A stretch of DNA of 64,000 nucleotides, taken from contig JAJBUQ010000006.1 of the NCBI GenBank assembly GCA_020860245.1, positions 1-64,000 of the forward strand, read 5' to 3'. The notes below the pieces were generated by a model. That model had not been told where the DNA came from. It did no database searches and saw nothing but the letters and a program-made list of their open reading frames with translations. The first letter of the stretch is position 1. The number at the start of each line of letters is the position of its first letter. This stretch comes from Rikenellaceae bacterium (lineage in GTDB: Bacteria; Bacteroidota; Bacteroidia; Bacteroidales; Rikenellaceae). Below, piece by piece: positions 9,382 to 17,207 of this stretch. Position numbers and translations under genes: made by a program.

Positions 9382-9939
9382 TTAATTAATAATATCTATC
9401 TCTCTAAGCCAGTTTTCGACATCCGATTTGGAAGTTTTTACACGATTGCCAGAGACCACGAATCCTCGGAGGAATTTTGCTTGCGGAACTGCTTTTTCCA
9501 TATCACTAAAGCAGCGCGCTTCACGTCCTCCACCATGGGTTACAAACGGCGCTATCGTTTTTCCGGATAGATCATGGTCCGTAAGAAACGTCATAACAGG
9601 CGGCGCCATAGTACTCCACCAGTTCGGAGTTCCTACAATAATAATGTCATAAGAATCGATGTTGTCCACGCTTCCTTTAATCGGCCTCTTACTTCCGGCA
9701 TTTATCTCTGTTCTCGCCTCCTCGACGCATTCGTTATAATTCGTCGAATAAGCTTCGACAGGTTCTATGATAAAAATGTCAGCTCCGGTTATCTCTTGAA
9801 TATATTTACCTACCGTTTCAGTATTACCGCCCCATGAATACCATGCGAGGAGTATTTTTTTACCGTTATCTTGTGCGTTCGATGTATTTAAGTTCAATGT
9901 CATGACGGACACAGCTATTAAAATTATTAATTTTTTCAT
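9382..9939 (-). CDS. Exported flavodoxin-family protein
   Basis: A 185-residue flavodoxin of the Flavodoxin_4 type. Residues 1-22 form a Sec signal peptide (KKLIILIAVSVMTLNLNTSNAQ), so the mature protein should be periplasmic, which is unusual for an FMN protein. The FMN phosphate loop is YSWGGNTETVGKYI, with the aromatic-rich GTPNWWSTMAPPV and THGGGREA loops also characteristic. A consensus -7 promoter element (TACCTTTG) lies 50 nt upstream of the start. It is convergent with the SDR gene and not in an operon with the radical SAM gene, which is 332 bp upstream. It probably carries electrons for an envelope redox enzyme, but the partner is not identifiable. Confidence 0.85.
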   Translation of the reverse strand: MKKLIILIAVSVMTLNLNTSNAQDNGKKILLAWYSWGGNTETVGKYIQEITGADIFIIEPVEAYSTNYNECVEEARTEINAGSKRPIKGSVDNIDSYDIIIVGTPNWWSTMAPPVMTFLTDHDLSGKTIAPFVTHGGGREARCFSDMEKAVPQAKFLRGFVVSGNRVKTSKSDVENWLREIDIIN

Positions 9940-10271
9940 TATTATTGATTTTAACTTTTACAATTATTTAGTCTACCATTTTCAACTGCAAAGGTAGTGC
10001 GATACATAATTCTCTATTTTGTTTTAAAGCTCAAATATTTTTGTTCCCAAGCCCACTTTACTATTTACCGGTAATTGGCTTCCTTTCGAACTCATCGATA
10101 ATCACTTTAATGCGGTTCAATATACTTAAATATTTATCGTAATTATATCTAATATAGAAAAAATCTTAAATTCGAAATCGCAGTGCTAAAGACGGGAATT
10201 CCGGTTTAAAACAAATTATTGGCCGACACTTTAAATTCTTATAAGGATTCCATTCACGGATTTCTATCTCA
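9940..10271. other. Intergenic region with flavodoxin promoter
   Basis: A 332-bp AT-rich spacer between the flavodoxin start and the stop of the radical SAM gene. Besides the -7 element at 9989-9996 I see no feature in it and no clear terminator. Confidence 0.5.
9989..9996 (-). promoter_or_regulatory. -7 promoter element of the flavodoxin gene
   Basis: On the minus strand TACCTTTG matches TAnnTTTG, 50 nt before the ATG at 9939. Confidence 0.6.
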
Positions 10272-11294
10272 TCATAATGACTTCCAGCACTGCGGATCGG
10301 AGGCATAAAAGTCATTCGTATATCCGTAGCTTACCGCAGGACAGCCTCTGCAAAATCGTTTAAGCTCGCATCCGGAACATTTTTCGAATTTATCGTAATT
10401 ACGGTAAAAATCCATTTTGTCCCCGGTAAATATATCGTACAGTTTTTCGGTAAATATGTTGCCCACATTGCTGTCCATACGGCGGCAGGCATAAATATCT
10501 CCGTTTGGGAGAATCGTGATGTGGCTGTTTGCGCAGTGACAGCCGTCGTATATTATATCTTCTTCCAGCCCTTCCGGTATTTTAAACAATCCTTTTTCAT
10601 ATAAAAACAATATCCAGAGATGATCCTTCAAATTAAAGCTCGTTCCGCTCTCTTTATGCTGTTCGAATTTAGTCCAACAAACTTCGAGCAGATTCCGGTA
10701 TTGCTGCGGTGTGATGTGGGTGCTTTTTTCGGGGCTGGTAGGACAGTATCTGCTGAACGCAAAAATATCCGCTTTATATTCTACTACCGTATCGATGATG
10801 TCCGGGATCTCGTCAATGTTCAATCCAGATACTGTACTCATAACGGTGCACTTCATACCTGCACTTTTTATACATTTTATTTTTTGGAGAGTATTATAGA
10901 ATGAACCGGATCTACGTATTGCATCGTGGGTATTACGCGTTCCATCTATGGATAACTGGTATCTCTCGCATCCGCATTCTTTCAGTCTCCGGCAGGTATC
11001 GTCGTTCAGATGAAACGGATTACCAAGAATACTGAATGGAAGCCCGTGCGATCTGAACAATCCGAGTAAATCCCAGAATCGGCTATGCAGAAGGGGGTCA
11101 CCGTCTGTAAGATAAAAGTAGGGAATACGGTTTGTCTGTTCACAAAAATCGAGACATTCGGCAAAGACCGATTCGATCTGCGTCCATGACATCTCTTTAA
11201 GCTGTATAAAATTATTTTCAGAAAAAATATAGCAATGCTGGCATCGTTGGTCGCAACTGTCGGTTATATGCCATTGAAATGCAAAGTATTCCAT
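10272..11294 (-). CDS. Radical SAM/SPASM peptide-modifying enzyme
   Basis: A 340-residue radical S-adenosylmethionine enzyme. The SAM-cluster motif C14-x3-C18-x2-C21 sits in TDSCDQRCQHCYIF, the GGE-like motif is DGDP (residues about 66-69), and the C-terminal third carries a SPASM domain with many cysteines (CHCANSH, YACRRM, CSGC, FCRGCP, PQC) for auxiliary [4Fe-4S] clusters. SPASM enzymes typically modify ribosomally made peptides, for example by forming thioether or carbon-carbon crosslinks. Immediately upstream on the same strand, 63 nt away, is a small gene encoding a peptide with four SSGCGV repeats, which is the obvious substrate. The pairing resembles the ACGX-repeat peptide/radical SAM systems known from family descriptions, though the repeat differs. 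No exporter, protease or second modifying enzyme is adjacent. Enzyme class is firm; the product is unknown. Confidence 0.88.
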   Translation of the reverse strand: MEYFAFQWHITDSCDQRCQHCYIFSENNFIQLKEMSWTQIESVFAECLDFCEQTNRIPYFYLTDGDPLLHSRFWDLLGLFRSHGLPFSILGNPFHLNDDTCRRLKECGCERYQLSIDGTRNTHDAIRRSGSFYNTLQKIKCIKSAGMKCTVMSTVSGLNIDEIPDIIDTVVEYKADIFAFSRYCPTSPEKSTHITPQQYRNLLEVCWTKFEQHKESGTSFNLKDHLWILFLYEKGLFKIPEGLEEDIIYDGCHCANSHITILPNGDIYACRRMDSNVGNIFTEKLYDIFTGDKMDFYRNYDKFEKCSGCELKRFCRGCPAVSYGYTNDFYASDPQCWKSL

Positions 11295-11321
11295 ATCGGT
11301 TTATATTCGAAGGTAAACAGT

Positions 11322-11348
11322 ACCGGTCCTCCTCTGCGGAGAACCGGT
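11322..11348 (-). promoter_or_regulatory. Intercistronic stem-loop between precursor and radical SAM gene
   Basis: ACCGGTTCTCC and GGAGGACCGGT (minus strand) form an 11-bp stem with one G-U pair and a 5-nt loop. There is no long T run after it, so it is more likely a partial terminator or RNA-processing/stability element than a full stop. It would allow much more precursor than enzyme to be made from one promoter. Confidence 0.65.
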
Positions 11349-11357
11349 ATTATTCTG

Positions 11358-11594
11358 TTATTGACCGACACCGCACCCTGAAGACATCTTAGAATCTTCT
11401 GTAACTCCGCAGCCGGATGACGGTTTTTTATCGTCCGTTACACCGCAGCCGGATGATTGCGGTCTGAAATTACCGACTCCGCATCCCGAAGAAGGGGACG
11501 CCGTCCGATCTACACCCATAAAACTCCGGGCGCTTCTGTGGGCATAATAATTGGTTACTCCTGCCCATCCATTCAATGATTGTAATTTGCTCAT
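11358..11594 (-). CDS. Putative RiPP precursor with four SSGCGV repeats
   Basis: A 78-residue peptide. The first 34 residues look like a leader (MSKLQSLNGWAGVTNYYAHR, then SARSFMGVDRTASP). The rest is four copies of SSGCGV at exact 12-residue spacing, with cysteines at 38, 50, 62 and 74, separated by variable hydrophilic six-residue linkers (GNFRPQ, TDDKKP, TEDSKM). These are its only cysteines. The gene lies directly upstream of a radical SAM/SPASM enzyme and shares its strand, so it is inferred to be that enzyme's substrate. It has its own -7 promoter element. There is no Gly-Gly cleavage site that I would trust. The regular, one-cysteine repeats and constant flanking glycines look like a multi-core peptide in which each SSGCGV is modified. 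It was kept despite its size because the repeats and neighbour cannot be chance. Confidence 0.85.
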   Translation of the reverse strand: MSKLQSLNGWAGVTNYYAHRSARSFMGVDRTASPSSGCGVGNFRPQSSGCGVTDDKKPSSGCGVTEDSKMSSGCGVGQ

Positions 11595-11847
11595 ACCGTA
11601 AAAGTTTTAATGTTTTATACATTGAGCAAATATATGGCCAAGAAAGAATCCATTATAGTGTAAAAATTCAGCGTCATACCGTTTAATACATTAATAATAA
11701 GCTAATTACATTTAATTATCCCAAGAGAGTATTTCTTCGAAAACCGACAAAAACTTCGGTATATTTACATCTGCATCACTGCAAGCGTGTAATAATTGAA
11801 GCGCGGAGATAATTGAACTTACAGCGGTTAAAATAATATTCGTAACA
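11595..11847. other. Intergenic region upstream of the peptide locus
   Basis: This 253-bp spacer holds the peptide gene's promoter. I see no gene in it and no clear terminator for the DHFR-like gene that ends at 11848... on the minus strand. Confidence 0.5.
11627..11634 (-). promoter_or_regulatory. -7 promoter element of the peptide gene
   Basis: TATATTTG on the minus strand, a perfect TAnnTTTG, 33 nt before the ATG at 11594. Confidence 0.65.
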
Positions 11848-12366
11848 TTAAATATTATTTATTTTTCTGAAATGGAGTTGTATAATATTTTCCGTAAGTA
11901 ACTTCTGTCCTGCAAATTTGAAATTGATAACCGTATCTCCATCTGTCCCTAATATTCCTCCATTACCGATTACCACAGGAATAACGCTCAGGAACATATC
12001 GGTAACCATATCTTTTTGGAGAAAAGAATTATATGTATGTAATCCTCCCGCAATCACAACGCTTTCATATCCTTTGTTTTCAAGGTAATCAATCGCTTGT
12101 TCCGGAGAGGCAACCACCTTAGAATTCGGATTGTGTTCATGATTTTCAGATAACATAACAACTTCAATTCCGGTATAGGCCTCTTTCATTCCGGGAACCG
12201 ACATTATCATATCGTAGGTCGAACGACCCATTATCATACATTTCGACTCCTTGGCTTTTTCCACAAAGACCCCCAACGCTTCTGCCGGAGCGGTTATCTT
12301 AGCCATATTTTCAGTCAGCAGTATCTGTCCGTTAGCTGTTACGGTCGCTACTAAAATTGTTCTCAT
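11848..12366 (-). CDS. Dihydrofolate-reductase-like (RibD C-terminal type) protein
   Basis: A 172-residue protein with a DHFR/RibD-C-type fold. MRTILVATVTANGQILL is the first strand, CMIMGRSTYDMIM the NADPH-binding segment with the usual GR-T-Y, and SVVIAGGLHTYNSFLQ the GG cofactor loop. It probably reduces a pteridine- or pyrimidine-like substrate with NADPH, but the exact substrate cannot be read. The start is only 18 nt after the stop of the ABC permease gene, so it is the last gene of the efflux operon. That placement suggests a link to whatever the pump exports or to resistance against it; this is inference. Confidence 0.75.
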   Translation of the reverse strand: MRTILVATVTANGQILLTENMAKITAPAEALGVFVEKAKESKCMIMGRSTYDMIMSVPGMKEAYTGIEVVMLSENHEHNPNSKVVASPEQAIDYLENKGYESVVIAGGLHTYNSFLQKDMVTDMFLSVIPVVIGNGGILGTDGDTVINFKFAGQKLLTENIIQLHFRKINNI

Positions 12367-12384
12367 ATTATTACTATTTAAAAT

Positions 12385-13497
12385 TTAGCCGCTTTTTCTA
12401 TAACTCAATACCGCCCATCCGTTAAATACTACTGCAAACGTACTTAACGCCAACAGCTGCGGAAGAAGCTCCGATATACCGCTCCCTTTTAGGTAAATGG
12501 AACGCATTACCTGTATGAAATAGCTCAACGGATTTATTTTGGATATGAACTGCGCCCATTCCGGCATACTGCTTACCGGTGTAAACAAACCGCTCAACAA
12601 TATGAGAATCAACATGAAGAAGAACATAACGAACATAGCCTGCTGCATCGTGTCGGAATAATTCGAGATAACCAGCCCCAAACCGGAAACGACCAAAATA
12701 TATACGCTGGCATAGAAATATATTGTCAATATGCTGCCAACAGGATAAATTCCATAGATTAACGCTGCAAGGATAAAACAGATGCTAAGCACCACGAATC
12801 CTATTATCCAGTAAGGGATAAGTTTCCCCAGGATGAAAATTATTCTTTTCACCGGAGTGACATTCATCTGTTCGATTGTTCCAGTTTCTTTCTCGCCAAC
12901 GATATTGAGCGCAGGGAGGAATCCTGCTATCATAGTCAGAAGCATTACCACCAGTGCAGGTACCATAAATACCTTATAATCGAGATATAGGTTGTACATA
13001 TTGTGAGGGACTATGTTTATGGACGCATTGTTTAATTTATCTACGTTCCGTCCCCATTCCGTATTTATATCGTCCGCAAAATCTGCCATAATAGCGGCAA
13101 GATAAGCGGAACCCAATCCTCCTTTGGTCCCATTTACCGCATTTGCAGAGATCATTACCTCCGCGATTCCTGTTTTCACGAGATTGTTTTCAAATTCGGG
13201 TTCAATTTCGAGAATTATATCCGCCTTACCGGACTCGATGCTCTTCAAGGCCTCGCTGTTTGAAGACGATACATCTTCCAGCGTAAAATATCCTGATGCT
13301 ATGGTTTTGTTTATCAGCCGCTCGGAATATGTACTGTGATCGTTATCAATTACCGACAGCTTAATATTTTTTATCTCCTGATTTGCTGCCCATGGCATTA
13401 TCAGCAGCATCATAACAGGCATGAAGAGGATCAGTTTAGGGATAAACGGATTCCGGAAGATTTGTTTAAACTCTTTTTCTAACAGGAATTTTAACAT
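12385..13497 (-). CDS. ABC-2 type efflux permease, second subunit
   Basis: A 370-residue inner-membrane permease of the YbhR/YhiHJ kind. TM1 lies near residues 20-36 (PKLILFMPVMMLLIMPW), followed by a soluble periplasmic segment of about 130 residues and five more membrane spans (from about residue 175 on). The NVTPVKRIIFILGKLIPYW loop after TM2 is the coupling segment typical of ABC2_membrane_3 proteins. It pairs with the preceding permease (11 nt away) to make the heterodimeric channel driven by the two ATPases upstream. Together with the HlyD and TolC genes it forms a drug- or lipid-type exporter across both membranes. The substrate is unknown. Confidence 0.88.
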   Translation of the reverse strand: MLKFLLEKEFKQIFRNPFIPKLILFMPVMMLLIMPWAANQEIKNIKLSVIDNDHSTYSERLINKTIASGYFTLEDVSSSNSEALKSIESGKADIILEIEPEFENNLVKTGIAEVMISANAVNGTKGGLGSAYLAAIMADFADDINTEWGRNVDKLNNASINIVPHNMYNLYLDYKVFMVPALVVMLLTMIAGFLPALNIVGEKETGTIEQMNVTPVKRIIFILGKLIPYWIIGFVVLSICFILAALIYGIYPVGSILTIYFYASVYILVVSGLGLVISNYSDTMQQAMFVMFFFMLILILLSGLFTPVSSMPEWAQFISKINPLSYFIQVMRSIYLKGSGISELLPQLLALSTFAVVFNGWAVLSYRKSG

Positions 13498-13508
13498 ACG
13501 ATTTGGTT

Positions 13509-14615
13509 TTATTCGAGCCGGTTTTTAAATGTTTTCAGACATACTCCCAGTAATACTAATATCATAGCCGTAAGTATGGCGAACTCCTTCATAACGTATA
13601 TTCCGTCCACGCCCTGAATCATCAGTTTCCGGATCATCTCGATATACCATCTGGCAGGCATAATGCTGGATATCCACTGCAATACCGCAGGCATACTCTC
13701 GATCGGGAACATCATTCCGGATAACAACATGGTAGGCATCATAAGAGCCATACCGGATATAAGCATGGCTGCCACCTGAGTCTGCACGAGATTCGAGATC
13801 AAGAGCCCCAGCAGCAGTGCGACCAAAATGAACAGGAACGATTCGGAGAAAATCAAAATCAGACTTCCGGCTATCGGAACTTTCAGAACAAAGTAAGACA
13901 ATAAGAGGATCGTTATAAGGTTCACGACAGATAAAATAAAATAAGGCACCGCCTTGGCGATAATTATGAATAGAGGGCGGACCGGGGATGCAAGGAGCAC
14001 CTCCATGCTTCCACGCTCCTTCTCCCTTACGATAGCGATCGAAGTCATCATGGCGCAGATAAGCATCAGTATCAACCCCATTACCCCAGGTACAAAGTTA
14101 TACGCCCCCTCCATCTGCGGATTATACAGCATTCGTGTCTGCGGGTTTATCAGGAACCGGGTGTTGGTTAACGCGGCTGTTTCCTGACCATACTCGGTTA
14201 TAATACTCGTAGCATAATTGGTCATGGTCGTCGCCTGATTGGGATCGGTGGCATCAACTATCAACTGGACCGAAGCTTCTCCGATATGAAGCAGATCAGC
14301 TTCAAAATCTGCATCGAAAATTACAACCATGCTGACTTTGCCAGCTTTCATCAGTTCTTCTATCCGGTCAGGACTGTTTATATCCTCCACTAAAGTGAAA
14401 TAGTTATTCGACTGGAGTTTCTGGATGATTTGCTGAGTTACTGCATCTTTGGACAGATCGTAAACGGCAAATCTACTGTCTTTTACTTCGGTCGTTATGG
14501 CGAATCCGAATAAAATAATCTGCACGATGGGCATACCCAGCAGTATCAGCATAGTCCGGGTATCCCTGAAAATGTGATAGAATTCTTTTTTTACGAATGC
14601 TAAGAACTGTTTCAT
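13509..14615 (-). CDS. ABC-2 type efflux permease, first subunit
   Basis: A 368-residue inner-membrane permease of the YbhS kind, similar in plan to its neighbour: TM1 near residues 22-40, a periplasmic domain, then five spans from about residue 170, with the conserved EKERGSMEVLLASPVRPL coupling loop. It starts 1 nt after the TGA of the ATPase gene, so the two are translationally coupled. The two permeases are diverged paralogues, most alike in the spans near the C-terminus. Confidence 0.9.
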   Translation of the reverse strand: MKQFLAFVKKEFYHIFRDTRTMLILLGMPIVQIILFGFAITTEVKDSRFAVYDLSKDAVTQQIIQKLQSNNYFTLVEDINSPDRIEELMKAGKVSMVVIFDADFEADLLHIGEASVQLIVDATDPNQATTMTNYATSIITEYGQETAALTNTRFLINPQTRMLYNPQMEGAYNFVPGVMGLILMLICAMMTSIAIVREKERGSMEVLLASPVRPLFIIIAKAVPYFILSVVNLITILLLSYFVLKVPIAGSLILIFSESFLFILVALLLGLLISNLVQTQVAAMLISGMALMMPTMLLSGMMFPIESMPAVLQWISSIMPARWYIEMIRKLMIQGVDGIYVMKEFAILTAMILVLLGVCLKTFKNRLE

Positions 14616-14616
14616 A

Positions 14617-15360
14617 TCAGTCTGCGCTACGGGTTGCTGTTCTCGCGAATTTCTGGAATACTTCGTCCATATTTTGCGAATTTGTTTGTCGCTTAAGTTC
14701 TTTAGGGGTATCCAGGGCTTCTATCCTTCCGTCCACCATAATCGATACGCGATCGCAATATTCGGCTTCGTCCATATAGTGAGTCGTTACGAATACGGTT
14801 ATATCATCGTTTACCGCCTCGTATATCATTTCCCAGAACTGGCGGCGGGTGATTGGGTCCACACCCCCTGTGGGCTCGTCGAGGAATACTATCTTGGGAG
14901 AATGAAAGATAGAGACCGAGAAGGCGAGCTTCTGCTTCCATCCCAAAGGAAGTTCCCTAACCAATGTATTTTTTTCAGCGCTGAATCCCAACTCATTGAG
15001 GATACGGTCGGTTTTTGTTTTGATATCCGATTTCTTCATCCCGTATATTCCTCCGAATAACCGCATATTCTCTCCAACTGTCAAATCGTCGTACAGTGAA
15101 AATTTCTGGCTCATATAACCGATATTCGCTTTTATTTTTTCCTGATCCTTAGATATATCGAATCCGGCGACCTCTCCGCTTCCGGAGGTAGGGTGGCTTA
15201 ATCCACACAGCATTCTCATCGCAGTCGTCTTACCTGCACCGTTGGCTCCCAAGAATCCGAATATTTCCCCTTTATCCACTTCGAACGTAATATTATCCAC
15301 AGCGGTGAAATTTCCGAACTTTTTCGTCAGATTATTTGTTTTAATTACTATTTCGTTCAT
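14617..15360 (-). CDS. ABC transporter ATP-binding protein (second ATPase)
   Basis: A 247-residue cytoplasmic ATPase. Walker A is GANGAGKTT (about residues 39-47), Walker B IVFLDEPTGGVDP, H-loop VTTHYMDEAEYCDRV. The signature motif is the unusual LPLGWKQKLA in place of LSGGQ, the form known from the C-terminal half of YbhF-type proteins. Here the two halves of YbhF are separate genes that overlap by 20 nt. It ends in TGA directly before the permease ATG. Confidence 0.9.
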   Translation of the reverse strand: MNEIVIKTNNLTKKFGNFTAVDNITFEVDKGEIFGFLGANGAGKTTAMRMLCGLSHPTSGSGEVAGFDISKDQEKIKANIGYMSQKFSLYDDLTVGENMRLFGGIYGMKKSDIKTKTDRILNELGFSAEKNTLVRELPLGWKQKLAFSVSIFHSPKIVFLDEPTGGVDPITRRQFWEMIYEAVNDDITVFVTTHYMDEAEYCDRVSIMVDGRIEALDTPKELKRQTNSQNMDEVFQKFARTATRSAD

Positions 15361-16270
15361 TTTCTTTGTTTTCGGTTATCTGCATAAAACAATCCTCTAT
15401 GGTTGGTACGATCGGATGTACTTCTATATTAGTATGTCCTGTATCCGTCAAATATTTTTTCAATTCTTCAATGGTCAGCGAGTCATCTACCGTAATATGA
15501 ATATTATCTCCAAACGTAAAACTGCTTTTAACGTGTCCGTTATTCCGTAGATCGAGCAGCAGTTTATACATATCATTCCCCTCAACGGCCCACAGTTTTT
15601 CACCGAACTGGGATATTATACCGGACGGGGTATCGATCTTCAGGAATCGTCCATTCTGTATAAATGCTATACGGTCGCAGAGCGAGGCCTCATCCATGTA
15701 AGGGGTAGAAACAAGTATCGATATGTTTTGTTCTTTCAATTTTTTTAGCATATCCCAAAATTCCTTACGCGATACGGGATCGACGCCTGTGGTCGGTTCG
15801 TCGAGGAACAGCACTGTCGGTTTATGGATCAAGGCACAGCACAATGCAAGTTTTTGCTTCATGCCTCCGGACAATTTGCCTGCCCTCCGTTTTTTGAAGG
15901 GCTCGATCTGTTTATAAATGTCTTCGATCAGATGATAATTCTCCTCTATGGTCGTATTGAAAATAGTTGCAAAAAATTCCAGATTCTCCTCGACGGTGAG
16001 GTCCTGATAGAGAGAAAATCTTCCTGGCATATAGCCTATCTCCCGCCGTATTTCCTTATAATCTTTAACGACATCTTTGCCGTCCACGCTCGCGCTGCCT
16101 TCATCTGCCAACAGAAGCGTAGTAAGTATGCGGAACAATGTGGTTTTTCCGGCACCGTCAGGTCCGATTATTCCGAAGATTTCACCTGCATCCGCTTCGA
16201 AACTGATCTTCTGCAAGGCTGTGACCTTGTCGTATTTTTTGCTTATATTTTCTACTGAAACGGCGCTCAT
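15341..16270 (-). CDS. ABC transporter ATP-binding protein (first ATPase)
   Basis: A 309-residue cytoplasmic ATPase with Walker A GPDGAGKTT (about residues 36-44), signature LSGGMKQKLALCC, Walker B TVLFLDEPTTGVDP and H-loop replaced by VSTPYMDEASLCDR (proline in place of the usual histidine). It corresponds to the N-terminal half of YbhF. A C-terminal extension of about 80 residues follows the ATPase core. The normal signature here and degenerate one in its partner suggest one productive and one impaired ATP site. It lies 28 nt after the HlyD gene. Confidence 0.9.
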   Translation of the reverse strand: MSAVSVENISKKYDKVTALQKISFEADAGEIFGIIGPDGAGKTTLFRILTTLLLADEGSASVDGKDVVKDYKEIRREIGYMPGRFSLYQDLTVEENLEFFATIFNTTIEENYHLIEDIYKQIEPFKKRRAGKLSGGMKQKLALCCALIHKPTVLFLDEPTTGVDPVSRKEFWDMLKKLKEQNISILVSTPYMDEASLCDRIAFIQNGRFLKIDTPSGIISQFGEKLWAVEGNDMYKLLLDLRNNGHVKSSFTFGDNIHITVDDSLTIEELKKYLTDTGHTNIEVHPIVPTIEDCFMQITENKENERNSN

Positions 16271-16298
16271 GTCCGAAGATTTTAATTCATGAATGGTA

Positions 16299-17207
16299 TT
16301 AAAATTTGACTTCCCCGTACATCCCTTTTTTGATGTATCCGTCGTTGCGAACTTCGATCTTTACCGCATATACCAGATTTGCCCTCTCGTCGCGCGTCTG
16401 AATAGTTTTAGGAGTGAATTCTGCCTTATCCGAGATCCACGTTATCCTGCCCGGGTACTCTCTCATACCGGATTCGCCCATATCCGAATATACCTGTACG
16501 TTTTGTCCGATTTTTATCATAGTAAGCTGGCTCGCCGTAATATAAGCCCTGAGGTACATTATCTCTAAGTCGGCTATTTTAAAGAGCGCTTTACCCTGAG
16601 TCGCGAGTTCTCCCCGTTCGGCGTATTTCGCCAGTACCGTTCCTCTTACCGGGCTGTAAATCATCGATTTCTCAATCTGGTCATCGAGCTGGTCGATCTG
16701 CGCCTCGAGCGACAAACCTTCGTCGTTAAGGCTGTTGTTGGAATTGTTCACCGTCTCGATCTGCGCTGCGAGCTGTTTCTCTAATAATTCGATCTGTGCA
16801 TTTATATCGTCGAGCTGCTTTTGATTTCCAGCGTTTAAAGCTATCAGATTTTCATAGCGTTTACGTTCGGTTTGTTGAGTCTGAATCTGCTGACGGATGG
16901 CGGCAATCTGAGTGGATGGCGTGGTTTTTTTATTCCGTACGCTCTCTATATTGGACTGAAGCTGTACTTTTCTCAGATAAAGTTGAGTCGTGTCGATTAA
17001 TCCGACATGCTGGCCGGCATTTAAAATATCCCCTTCCAGAATATCGAATTCGAGAATCTCTCCGCTTCCCTGCGAAGAAACAATAATTTCCGTGACCTCG
17101 AAGACTCCTGAGGCATCGTATTCCATCCCTTTTTTATGGCAGGCACTGAGACCTAAAATAATAACTGCCGTAAACAGATATTTAAACATTTTCATAGCAT
17201 TATCCAT
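16299..17207 (-). CDS. HlyD-family periplasmic adaptor lipoprotein
   Basis: A 302-residue membrane-fusion protein that links the ABC permeases to the TolC channel. The leader ends in LSAC, a lipobox, so it should be a lipoprotein on the inner membrane. The two lipoyl half-motifs flank a long coiled-coil (about residues 80-185: repeated Q, E and L, as in AIRQQIQTQQTERKRYENL) and are followed by the beta-barrel domain (GKALFKIADLEIMYLRAYI). The ATG overlaps the TAA of the tolC-like gene by one base (TAATG), a sign of coupled translation. Confidence 0.9.
   Translation of the reverse strand: MDNAMKMFKYLFTAVIILGLSACHKKGMEYDASGVFEVTEIIVSSQGSGEILEFDILEGDILNAGQHVGLIDTTQLYLRKVQLQSNIESVRNKKTTPSTQIAAIRQQIQTQQTERKRYENLIALNAGNQKQLDDINAQIELLEKQLAAQIETVNNSNNSLNDEGLSLEAQIDQLDDQIEKSMIYSPVRGTVLAKYAERGELATQGKALFKIADLEIMYLRAYITASQLTMIKIGQNVQVYSDMGESGMREYPGRITWISDKAEFTPKTIQTRDERANLVYAVKIEVRNDGYIKKGMYGEVKF

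Noticed and set aside
11358-11594. Repeats of the peptide gene as a CRISPR or tandem DNA repeat
   Set aside because: The period is a coding one (36 nt, 12 residues) with varied codons and linkers, and the frame is open; it is a protein repeat.
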